The position numbers were made by a program, and so were the translations under genes. The notes beneath the pieces are model-generated. The model was given only the letters and a program-made list of their open reading frames with translations. It made no database searches and was not told where the DNA came from. From contig JACRMI010000052.1 in NCBI GenBank assembly GCA_016215025.1, positions 1 to 34,638 of the forward strand: a stretch of DNA of 34,638 bases, given 5' to 3'. This DNA is from Chloroflexota bacterium (GTDB taxonomy: Bacteria; Chloroflexota; Anaerolineae; UBA4142). Below, piece by piece: positions 15,457-23,307 of the stretch. Numbering within the stretch: position 1 is the stretch's first letter; each line of letters begins with the position of its first letter.

Positions 15457-17193
15457 TTAAGCATTTTTCAACCCAACCAATTCCCAGATTTCAGTGATGG
15501 CAACGCGTCCTTTGACTTGGACGGGTAGTAAACGCTTCGCCACAATCTCATTGCGAATGCATTGATGCGATTGGCGGCTCAACAAAATCTGTCCGCCTTC
15601 AGCATTCTCCTGCAAGCGTTTTGCCAGATTGACCGCATCGCCGATTGCCGTGAAATTCATTTGCTGTTCGGTTCCGACGTTGCCGACGACGGCATCGCCT
15701 GTGTGGATGCCGATGCCATAGTTCAAGCGCAATTGCTTGGGCAATCGATTGTGCAACTCGGCGAGGGCAGAACGCATGGCGAGAGCTGTCCGCGCCGCGC
15801 GCAGCACATGATCTTCTTGGAGCAGCGGCGCGTTGAAAATTGCCATGACCGCATCGCCCATAAATTTATCGAGCGTGCCTTCTTCTTTTAGAATTGCATC
15901 GGCGGCGACGGCAAGATATTCGTTCAAAATATCGACGAGTTCTTCGGGCGGCAGCGGTTCGCTAAAGCGTGTAAAGCCGCGAATGTCGGCAAATAAAATG
16001 GTGATCTCTTGACGCTGTCCACCCAGTTTAAGCAAGCTGGGATTGCTCGTCAAGCGGTCCACCACCGCTGGCGCGACATAGCGCCGCAACATTTCGCGCG
16101 TTGCTTCGAGCTGGCGCATTTCGGTCACATCGTCCACTACGATGGCGATACCTTGTGGATTGCCGCCCGCATCCTTCAGCGATGAGATGTTGAAATTCAG
16201 ATTGACCGTCCCACGCTTGGGCAAATCGGATTCGATTTCGGCGGCAATGCGGCGGCGCCCCGTTTGTTTGACTTGATCGATCAACCCTGGCAGCGAAGTC
16301 GATTGGAGCAGGGTGAGGATTTGGTTGTACGGCTGCCCCAATGATTCGTCGGCGGCGACATCGAAAATAGTTTCAGCCGCGCGATTGAATGCGGTGATGC
16401 GGTCGTCCAGATCTGTCGCGACGACGCCCGATGCGATACTCGCAAAGATATTATCTTGAAACGTTTTAAGTGCGCTGATTTCGTCGACTTTTTGTTGAAC
16501 GCTTTCAAACAGTTGAGCGTTTTCAATTGCGATGGCAGCTTGGTCGGCGAACGCGCGCATCGCGTCCAGGTCGGCTTGCTGAAACATGCCCGCCCGCAAT
16601 CGATTATCGACATACACCACGCCAATGACGCGATCGTGCGATTTGAGCGGCGTACACAAAATCGAGCGCAAGCTCAAACTGATAACGCTGTCCTGTTCTG
16701 AAAAGCGTGGATCGAGCGTTGCATCTGTCGTGATGATGGGATCGCCGGTCTCAGCGACGCGCGCGATGATGGATCGGCTGACTTGAAATGTGGGGCTAGT
16801 GATCGTCGAGCGTTCCATGTTACGGGCGACTTGGAACGTGAGGTCGCCATTCAGATCGGAGAGCATGAGGAATCCGCGCTCGGCGTGTGTAACTTGGATG
16901 ATAATGTCCATCGCGCGATTCAACACTTGCTTGAGTTCGAGCGTGGAGTTGACGGCGCGGCTCACTTGGAACAAGCCGACGAGTTGGGCGCGCTCTTTTT
17001 CTTGTTGTTCCAGTCCGTTGTGTAAACGTTCGAGAAATTCGCCGAGCTTGGAAACGCGGATGCGCAACTCGGGGGCGTGAGGAATTTCGAGATGTTCGGA
17101 ATCAAGCCACACCAAGAGGTCGCCCAGTCCACGGCGAAGGTCGGCGATATCGCGGCGCGTGCGTTCGATGGTTGAGAGAGAAGTATCAGGCAT
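15457..17193 (-). CDS. adenylyl cyclase with GAF and PAS domains
   Basis: Predicted 578-residue class III cyclase. After a coiled coil (about 10-55), a GAF domain covers about 65-215 (RAVNSTLELKQVLNRAMD to AFADQAAIAIENAQLF), a PAS-like domain about 240-350 (GVVATDLDDRITAFNRAAE) and the cyclase domain about 385-575. Metal aspartates are in ILFADIRGFTRFSE and FMGDAVMAIFN. The Lys in GTLDKFMGDAV and the Asp in TAIGDAVNLAKRLQ form the pair usual for ATP specificity, so it should make cAMP. It has no membrane segment. Its promoter sits inside the hairpin terminator of the upstream gene. Confidence 0.92.
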   Translation of the reverse strand: MPDTSLSTIERTRRDIADLRRGLGDLLVWLDSEHLEIPHAPELRIRVSKLGEFLERLHNGLEQQEKERAQLVGLFQVSRAVNSTLELKQVLNRAMDIIIQVTHAERGFLMLSDLNGDLTFQVARNMERSTITSPTFQVSRSIIARVAETGDPIITTDATLDPRFSEQDSVISLSLRSILCTPLKSHDRVIGVVYVDNRLRAGMFQQADLDAMRAFADQAAIAIENAQLFESVQQKVDEISALKTFQDNIFASIASGVVATDLDDRITAFNRAAETIFDVAADESLGQPYNQILTLLQSTSLPGLIDQVKQTGRRRIAAEIESDLPKRGTVNLNFNISSLKDAGGNPQGIAIVVDDVTEMRQLEATREMLRRYVAPAVVDRLTSNPSLLKLGGQRQEITILFADIRGFTRFSEPLPPEELVDILNEYLAVAADAILKEEGTLDKFMGDAVMAIFNAPLLQEDHVLRAARTALAMRSALAELHNRLPKQLRLNYGIGIHTGDAVVGNVGTEQQMNFTAIGDAVNLAKRLQENAEGGQILLSRQSHQCIRNEIVAKRLLPVQVKGRVAITEIWELVGLKNA

Positions 17194-17250
17194 GATTTAC
17201 AGGTTGCCTGTTGGAAAAGTCATCGTGAGTATCTCTTGTTTGAGGGAATT

Positions 17251-17289
17251 AAAAAAGCGCATTCACAGGTATTATACCCGAAAATGCGC
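17251..17289 (-). terminator. terminator of the DsbA-like gene, enclosing a promoter
   Basis: On the minus strand GCGCATT (17289-17283) pairs with AATGCGC (17263-17257), and the loop contains a further GGTA/TACC pairing. TTTTTT follows at 17256-17251. It ends transcripts from the gene at 17329-17991, and its loop carries TATAAT of the cyclase promoter. Confidence 0.6.
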
Positions 17290-17299
17290 CTCAAGCCAA
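17271..17299 (-). promoter_or_regulatory. promoter of the adenylyl cyclase gene
   Basis: On the minus strand TTGGCT (17299-17294), 17 bp, TATAAT (17276-17271). Predicted start of transcription near 17264, inside the second arm of the terminator hairpin, so new transcripts would lack the first arm. Confidence 0.6.
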
Positions 17300-17328
17300 T
17301 CATGTGAGAGTGACGAGTGAGTGAACGA

Positions 17329-17991
17329 TTATTTCAACAAGGAATCAAATGTGCGTGAGAACTGTCCATAGTCAAGCGATTGAATTTGCAGCACTCGACT
17401 GTTTATCAAGAAGGTTGGTGTTTGATGAATGCCCAATCGATTGGCTTCTGCAATATCCGCTTGAACAATAGGCAGTGTTTTATCGCTGTCAAGGCATTGA
17501 TTAAAAGTTGTCGCATCGAGTTTTAGGTCGGCGGCATATTGCTTCAAATTGGACTTGGTATAGGTTCCGACATTTTCACCTGTCCAAACTTGGAACAGTC
17601 GATTATGGTATTCCCAGAATTTGCCTTGTTGGTTGGCGCATTCGGCGGCTTGCGCTGCCCAGATCGATTCGCCCGAAGGAAATATGGGCAAGTATTTGTA
17701 GGTGAAAGTGAGCTTGCCAGTTTTGACATAGTTGTTCTCGATTTGACGCTCCGCGCCAAGCGCAAACGCTCTGCATCCTGGTCACTGAAAATCAGAGAAC
17801 TCGGTAAAAGAAATTGTGGATTTAGGGTCGCCTGCGGTTCTGCTGTTTGCCGAGAAACTTGATGTTGTTGGAAGAGCTTTGCTTAACAAATCAGCGCCAA
17901 CGATAACAAGAACCACTACGATGCCACCCATAACAAACACTAGCGGCGACAGACCTTTTTTCTGTTGTGGAATAGTACGACGGGGACTCAT
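17329..17991 (-). CDS. DsbA-like thiol oxidoreductase, predicted selenoprotein (UGA = Sec70)
   Basis: A 220-residue reading frame that contains one TGA, at 17784-17782. Residues 13-35 (GLSPLVFVMGGIVVVLVIVG) are a signal-anchor, so the redox domain should be outside the cytoplasm. The sequence around the TGA is FTEFSDFQ-U-PGCRAFALGAERQ, exactly the position of the first Cys of the DsbA-type CxxC (residues 70-73). The rest of the thioredoxin-fold domain follows in the same frame: ECANQQGKFWEYHNRLF, and the cis-Pro loop HQTPTF. Nothing else is broken. AGAGG precedes the ATG. DsbA-like selenoproteins have been predicted before in bacterial surveys; a nonsense mutation of Cys is the alternative. 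Confidence 0.8.
17746..17784 (-). promoter_or_regulatory. SECIS-like hairpin just after the UGA codon
   Basis: After TGA (17784-17782), positions 17769-17746 can fold: GCGC (17763-17760), loop TTG (17759-17757), GCGC (17756-17753), extended by two U-G, one U-A, a one-base bulge, G-C, C-G and a G-U pair. The loop starts 22 nt after the UGA and contains a G. Bacterial SECIS elements have a short stem with a small loop about 16-37 nt after UGA and little sequence conservation, so this fits but is not diagnostic. Confidence 0.45.
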
Positions 17992-18071
17992 AACTTTGCC
18001 TCTGCATCAAGTGTGTCAAGTCGGGATTAAAAAGCACGACAGGCAACTCTCGTCACCCGTCACTTGTCACT

Positions 18072-20144
18072 TTATGGTCCTGCTGTCAGCGATTCGCGTC
18101 CCCATCGTTCTGCATCGGGCATCACATTGTTAATCAGCAATTTTTTGTCGGAACCGTCCGCGCGCATCGAGAAAATGCCCCAGGCTTTGCCGTCTTGATC
18201 GGAACGCCAGAAAATGAAATTGCTATCGCTCGACCAAGCGGGTTGCCCATCATTGCCTTTGCCAGACGTTAGCTGCTTGAGTCCGCTTCCATCGGCATTC
18301 ACAACAAAGACGTTGAGTCCGCCGCCCGCGCCAGCTTGATAAACGATTTTGCTTCCCTGCGGCGACCACTGTGGATTCTGTCCGTTATCGCGTGTGATCG
18401 TTGCGGAGACTTTGTTCACCAAATCGTAGATGTGAATGCCGCACGACGAGGTATTTGTTTCGCAAGCCGAGTATGCAATCTTGGTTCCATCGGGCGACCA
18501 AGAGGGATTAAAACCGCGCGTGATTTCGGTCTTGTTGGTTCCATCGATGTTCACAACGAAAATTGATCCGCCAAATTTTAATTTGCCGTTAAAGTATGCC
18601 AAGCGCTTGCCGTCCCGCGACCATTGAACACAACACGTTTCACCGGTGGTCACGATACGTGGATTGCTGCCATCGAGATTTGAGACGTAGATGCCTTCGT
18701 CCTTCATGCGATAGTACGCCAGCATGTGACCGTCGGGTGAAATGGCGGGCCACAATGCGAGGTCCATGATTTTCTGTGGATTGCTGCCATCGGCGTTTGC
18801 CAGCCAGATCGAATGGTTTTCGGCGATGTCGCCGGAGCCAACGCTGTAGGCAATTCTGCCGCGCGCCGCGACAGGCGCGGCCGGAGTAGTTACCATCGCC
18901 GTGGGACGTGGCGCGGTTGCCGTTGGCGCAATAGCAGTAGGCGGTGCCGGTACCGGCGTTGTTGGCAACGGTGTCGGCGGCACTTGTGTGGTCTGAATTG
19001 TTGGTAACAATGTAAATGTGGGCGCAACAGTTGGTTGCGGTACCGCGATTTTCACGGTTGCGGTTGCTTTGGCTGGAGATGCAACCTTTGCGACGTTCGT
19101 CGTAGCGCCAGGCAAAGTAGATAACGACGCTTGCGAAAAGATCCAGAAACTGCCAACTAGACAGAGAAGAAGCAAGACTCCGACAGTGCCAGCGATTACC
19201 TGCCACGGCAATCGACGAACATGTGTCACATGACTGATTTGCGAAGAAATCCGTTCAGCCGCATTTGCCACCGAGAGTCGATCACTTTGTAAGGGCGGAG
19301 CGAAAAATTCGTCTTCACGCGGACCCTTGACCGCATTCTCCAATGCCTTGGACATTTCGCGCGTACTGCGATAGCGGTCCTTGGGTTCTTTGGCAAGTGC
19401 TTTAAGCAATACCTGCTCGACGACCGGGCGAATTTGTGGATTGATCGATCGCGGCGGTGGCGGTGGATTACCGATGTGCGCGAGAATGGTCGCGTAGGGA
19501 GTGTCACCTTGGAACGGAACCCGCCGAGTGAACATTTCGTACATGACGACGCCGAGCGAGTAAATATCCGTGCTGGCGTTGACATTTTCGCCACGCGCTT
19601 GTTCCGGCGAAATATATTGCGGCGAGCCAACCATCAAATCTTGCGATAGGGTAGATTCGCCGCTTTGTGTAATTCGCGCCAAGCCAAAATCGGTGAGATA
19701 GACGTGCCCTTCGGCGTTGATCAAGATATTCGATGGTTTGACGTCGCGGTGCAGCACACCATGATCGTGTGCGAACGATAACGCATTCGCAACCGGTCGA
19801 ATGATGTTGAGAATTTGTTGCGAGGATAATTTCTCTTCGCGTAAAACGTCTTTGAGCGTTCTGCCTTCGACAAATTGCAGGACGAGGTACGGCAGTCCAT
19901 CGGCTTGACCGAAATCGTAGACCGAGACAATATTGGGATGATTCAGTTTAGCGATGATGGCAGCTTCGCGTTTGAGGCGCGCGACGAAGGATTGATACTC
20001 TTTGAGCGCAGGGTGGATGACTTTGAGTGCGACGTATCGGTCGAGTGTGGGTTGATACGCCTTGAAGATGGTCGCCATGCCGCCTTGCGCAATGTATTCG
20101 GTTATTTTGTAGGGTCCAACGCTTTCGCCGACAGCAAATCCCAT
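18072..20144 (-). CDS. PknB-type Ser/Thr kinase with C-terminal beta-propeller
   Basis: A 690-residue membrane kinase. Residues about 12-275 are a Hanks-type kinase domain: GGMATIFKAY glycine loop, VALKVIHP lysine, HRDVKPSNILI catalytic loop, DFGLA and GSPQYISPEQ activation segment. One membrane helix follows (about 320-342, VIAGTVGVLLLLCLVGSFWIF), then a Thr/Pro/Ala-rich linker with repeated PTATAP words, and an extracytoplasmic TolB/PD40-like propeller from about 440 with repeated SPDG and WSPDGTKIAY units. The start was set at ATG 20144 (MGFAVGESV) because GGGAG lies nine bases upstream. The propeller is probably the sensor domain. The substrates are unknown. Confidence 0.93.
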   Translation of the reverse strand: MGFAVGESVGPYKITEYIAQGGMATIFKAYQPTLDRYVALKVIHPALKEYQSFVARLKREAAIIAKLNHPNIVSVYDFGQADGLPYLVLQFVEGRTLKDVLREEKLSSQQILNIIRPVANALSFAHDHGVLHRDVKPSNILINAEGHVYLTDFGLARITQSGESTLSQDLMVGSPQYISPEQARGENVNASTDIYSLGVVMYEMFTRRVPFQGDTPYATILAHIGNPPPPPRSINPQIRPVVEQVLLKALAKEPKDRYRSTREMSKALENAVKGPREDEFFAPPLQSDRLSVANAAERISSQISHVTHVRRLPWQVIAGTVGVLLLLCLVGSFWIFSQASLSTLPGATTNVAKVASPAKATATVKIAVPQPTVAPTFTLLPTIQTTQVPPTPLPTTPVPAPPTAIAPTATAPRPTAMVTTPAAPVAARGRIAYSVGSGDIAENHSIWLANADGSNPQKIMDLALWPAISPDGHMLAYYRMKDEGIYVSNLDGSNPRIVTTGETCCVQWSRDGKRLAYFNGKLKFGGSIFVVNIDGTNKTEITRGFNPSWSPDGTKIAYSACETNTSSCGIHIYDLVNKVSATITRDNGQNPQWSPQGSKIVYQAGAGGGLNVFVVNADGSGLKQLTSGKGNDGQPAWSSDSNFIFWRSDQDGKAWGIFSMRADGSDKKLLINNVMPDAERWGRESLTAGP

Positions 20145-20170
20145 TATATTTTCTCCCAAAAACTGCCGCA

Positions 20171-20198
20171 ATTATAATACAAGTTGAATAAATGACAA
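20171..20198 (-). promoter_or_regulatory. promoter of the kinase gene
   Basis: On the minus strand TTGTCA (20198-20193), 16 bp, TATAAT (20176-20171). It gives a leader of about 20 nt before ATG 20144, including GGGAG. Confidence 0.62.
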
Positions 20199-20294
20199 AT
20201 TCCAAATGACAAATGGCGATTAGGCAACTAGGAAATTAGGAAGGAACGAGTCGAAAAAATGCGCGAGGGCAAATTCGTTGTTGATCTGCGAAAC

Positions 20295-20332
20295 AAAAAA
20301 CCGGCAGGCATCGGACGACGATGTCTACCGGT
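20295..20332 (-). terminator. intrinsic terminator, distal of two hairpins
   Basis: On the minus strand 20332-20319 (accggtagacatcg) pairs with 20313-20300 (cgatgcctgccggt) with two G-U pairs and a 5-nt loop, followed by TTTTTTGTTT. It lies 49 bp past the stop of the CNB gene. Confidence 0.8.
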
Positions 20333-20343
20333 GATGAGTCTTA

Positions 20344-20376
20344 AAACACCTGGTTTATCTGAGAAACCAGGTGTTT
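20344..20376 (-). terminator. hairpin terminator after the CNB gene
   Basis: Perfect 13-bp arms 20344-20356 and 20364-20376 (aaacacctggttt/aaaccaggtgttt) with a 7-nt loop, beginning 5 bp past the CNB gene stop. On the minus strand the stem is followed by TAAG, so the T-run is weak (TTTT lies within the arm). The arm core acctggttt is shared with the hairpin at 26965-27002. Confidence 0.65.
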
Positions 20377-20380
20377 CTTA

Positions 20381-23260
20381 CTACGGATTCGTGGTTAACT
20401 GAAATTGGATTTTGTAATTGACGTGACGTTTCATTGGCATGATCATTCCAACAACCTGGTCGCTGGGATATTTGTCGTCGATCTTGACGCCATAACCATC
20501 GCCGAACATAAACAGACCATAGTTACAGTCGCAAATATCGCTGGCGCTTTTCTGTTCTTGCGCCGGTTGGTCACCACTGCCATTGCCCCACCATTTGATG
20601 TTGGCTTCAGCGCGCTTGCCGCCTTCGTCAAATATTTTGACGTAGATGGTGTGATCGTTATTCGCTTCGGCGATGTCTTCAAACTTCAAGCTAGTCACGC
20701 GCCAGAATTTTTGACCACGAGCAACGCCAGGCGCTTCGATGACGCGAACGCCTTCCAGGTGTGGCAAGACCTGGGGACCATTTCCCAATCGTGGGTCTAG
20801 GAAGCGAGGTGGCAACGCTGGAATAACTGCGGTTGGCGGCACCGCCGCGGCAGCCGCTTGAACAGGCGCTGGCGTGCGAGTCGCCGGAGCTAACGTCGGT
20901 TTAGGTTTCGGCGTGAAGGTGGGCTGTGGTGTGCGTGTCGGTATTGGCGTGTTAGTAGGAACCGCATTCGCGATTTTGTTACGACTATTACCAAATGGAT
21001 TGCCGACGATATCAGCCTGGGTTGTTGTCACGGCTTCTGTGCCGTTGGACAATTGCAATCCGCCGACAGCAGAACTAACCGCTGTAAATGTTGTAAAGGG
21101 ACCGGCGATAACGACAAACCAGGTGGCGAGCAAACCCAGGGTGAGGGCGCGCAATTTTGCGCCTAACGATAGTCCATGCGCCCAGTCGCCAAATTCGGCG
21201 AAGAAGCTCTTGCCGCGTGGTGCGGCTTGCTTGTGAGGACGATGAAATTCCGGCGCATGCAGATGTGGCATCTGAGGAGTCTGGAAATGCGGCGCTTGAA
21301 GGTGCGGCATTTTCGGCGCTTGAAGATGCGGCGCTTGCAAATGCGTTTTAGCCGCTGGCTTGGGTGCAACAGTTGGAGCCGCAACGGAATTCATCGAGGT
21401 TTGTTTTTTGGGCGGTGCTGGTGGTTGCTGCTTTGGCGTTACGATTGGCGCAGTTTGCTGCGGCTTGGGCGCAACCGGAGTCGCTGACTTGATTGGGCGC
21501 GCACCCGACGGCGGTCGTTGAATGCGCGGAGGTTGTTGCGTGTTGCTGGGTGGTCGCGCGGCAGGAGGACGCGGCGGAACTCCGCCGGTTGGGCGCGGAC
21601 GCGGTTGCATGGGCGGGCGATTTTGCGCGTGGGAAAGACGCTCTGCCATCAAGCGGGTTACGGTGAGCGAAAGTGCCGGATAGCTTTGCATCATCGCCAT
21701 GAAATCGGTCTTGCTAATCGTCCACAATTCCGTATCGGTTAAGGTCTGCGCGGTTGCATAGTACGGCTGATTCTGGACGATCTCTTGATCGCCAAACGAG
21801 TCGCCCGCTTCGAGAATATCGAGCATGATTGGCTCGCCCGCTGGTCCGGTGGTCATGCGCTTGATCTGACCTTTTTCGATCAGGTAAAGCGTTTGCGAGG
21901 GCTGACCTGCAAAGCAAACGATTTCGCCGGGGCGGAAGCGCAAGCCATGCACACGCTTGGATATTTCGTCCAACTCGCTGCCTGCCAAATCGGCAAACAG
22001 TTTAATGCGGCGCATGTGACGGATGACGAAATCGCTTTCGCGTTTGGTCAAGCGTTCGCTCAAAGCGCGGGAAAGCGACAAGCTGATTTCGGGATATTGC
22101 ACCAGCATCTCGTCGAAATCGGTCTTGTAAAGGACCCACAGGGTCGAATCGGATGCAGCCCGAGCACATTCGCCGCGAGTGCGTCCGGTGAGCAATGCCA
22201 TTTCGCCGAATGCGCCGCCGGGCTGAATTCGTTCCAGCAAGCGCGCCATGTTGCTTGAGCTGTCCATCAGACGGACTTGCCCGGAATCAACGATGTACAT
22301 GGCGTCGCCGGGAGTGCCTTCGGCGTAGATCACTTCGTTCGCCGGGAAATGGCGCATCACGAGGCGCGAGGTCAAGACCGAAAGCGCATCCGTCGGCACG
22401 TCGTTAAATAGGTGAAGCTGGCGCATTCGTTCGACGGCGTCGGTTTGGTCGTTCGCGCTAATCGATTCTGCAAGCGCGCGGCTCAACGCCAATTTGACCG
22501 ATGGATGTTCGCGAAGCAATTCCAAGTACGCGGCGCGAGGAAGAACCCATAATGTCACATCGGTGACGGCGCGGGCGGTGGCGGTATATGGCTTGCTGGT
22601 GAGTAAGGCCGTGTGACCGAAGATTGCGCCTTCTTGCAAATCCTCAAACGATTCGCCTTCCTTGGTCTTGGTAATTAGCCGAACGCGACCTTCTTCGACA
22701 AAGAACGCGGCTTCGCCGGCCTGACCTGCATCGATAATGACTTGGCTGCGGTCGCAATGGCGAAAATCAAGTCGTTGGGCAATGGCACGGAGATCGCTCT
22801 CCGACAACGCGCTCAGCAAATCGATGTGGCGCAAGCGGTGTTGTACCAAATAGTTTTCGAGGAATGCGATGCGCATTCCCATGTTTGCGCTGAATTTCAA
22901 ACCGATGCTGGGGCATTCGTTAATGAGGTCTTCCAAATCTGTGCGAGAGAGGGTCAGAAGTTGGGTATCCGAAGTACCGGCGGCGCGGGCCGTCATGGAA
23001 TAGGTGCGCCGTTGCAGCATATCAAGTTCGCCGATCAAGCTGCCTGCGCTGAGATTTGCGAGCGTTTGGTGAATGGCATTGCTTTCAAGTTTGACCCAGC
23101 CGGATGAGATGATGAACATCGTATTGGCGGCTTGGCCCTCTGAAATGATCAATTCATTGGGTGCAGCTTGGCGTCGCTTGAGACGAGTGGTGACCAGTTG
23201 GCGCTCTTCCTCGGTGAGTCGTTGGAAAAGCGGGATGGTGTCTATGGGTTGTGGAATCAA
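20381..23260 (-). CDS. four cyclic-nucleotide-binding-like domains plus membrane anchor and C-terminal domain
   Basis: A 959-residue protein. Four tandem CAP_ED/cNMP-type domains occupy about 1-130, 135-260, 275-405 and 415-545; each has the PLF/HLF entry helix and a phosphate-cassette-like strand (GELDM, FGHTALL, FGEMALL, FGDQEIV). Only the third is close to the consensus cassette FGE-x-AL. A Pro-rich linker follows with repeats of HLQAPx/HFQTPQM (about 650-695), then a membrane helix (about 708-730), a Thr/Pro tract and a 130-residue outer domain. The start codon is TTG at 23260 with GGAGG nine bases before it. It probably senses cAMP or a related signal. Confidence 0.9.
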   Translation of the reverse strand: MIPQPIDTIPLFQRLTEEERQLVTTRLKRRQAAPNELIISEGQAANTMFIISSGWVKLESNAIHQTLANLSAGSLIGELDMLQRRTYSMTARAAGTSDTQLLTLSRTDLEDLINECPSIGLKFSANMGMRIAFLENYLVQHRLRHIDLLSALSESDLRAIAQRLDFRHCDRSQVIIDAGQAGEAAFFVEEGRVRLITKTKEGESFEDLQEGAIFGHTALLTSKPYTATARAVTDVTLWVLPRAAYLELLREHPSVKLALSRALAESISANDQTDAVERMRQLHLFNDVPTDALSVLTSRLVMRHFPANEVIYAEGTPGDAMYIVDSGQVRLMDSSSNMARLLERIQPGGAFGEMALLTGRTRGECARAASDSTLWVLYKTDFDEMLVQYPEISLSLSRALSERLTKRESDFVIRHMRRIKLFADLAGSELDEISKRVHGLRFRPGEIVCFAGQPSQTLYLIEKGQIKRMTTGPAGEPIMLDILEAGDSFGDQEIVQNQPYYATAQTLTDTELWTISKTDFMAMMQSYPALSLTVTRLMAERLSHAQNRPPMQPRPRPTGGVPPRPPAARPPSNTQQPPRIQRPPSGARPIKSATPVAPKPQQTAPIVTPKQQPPAPPKKQTSMNSVAAPTVAPKPAAKTHLQAPHLQAPKMPHLQAPHFQTPQMPHLHAPEFHRPHKQAAPRGKSFFAEFGDWAHGLSLGAKLRALTLGLLATWFVVIAGPFTTFTAVSSAVGGLQLSNGTEAVTTTQADIVGNPFGNSRNKIANAVPTNTPIPTRTPQPTFTPKPKPTLAPATRTPAPVQAAAAAVPPTAVIPALPPRFLDPRLGNGPQVLPHLEGVRVIEAPGVARGQKFWRVTSLKFEDIAEANNDHTIYVKIFDEGGKRAEANIKWWGNGSGDQPAQEQKSASDICDCNYGLFMFGDGYGVKIDDKYPSDQVVGMIMPMKRHVNYKIQFQLTTNP

Positions 23261-23307
23261 AAGTGCTACCTCCGGTAATTCCTACAGCGTGCTATGTAAA
23301 TGTGAGA

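Noticed and set aside
17544..17784. Frameshift explanation of the split DsbA-like gene
   Set aside because: The two parts (17991-17785 and 17781-17329) are in the same frame; no indel is needed, only reading the TGA.
21240..21350. Short tandem repeats as a CRISPR array
   Set aside because: They are the coding repeats HLQAPx of the CNB protein, without constant-length spacers.
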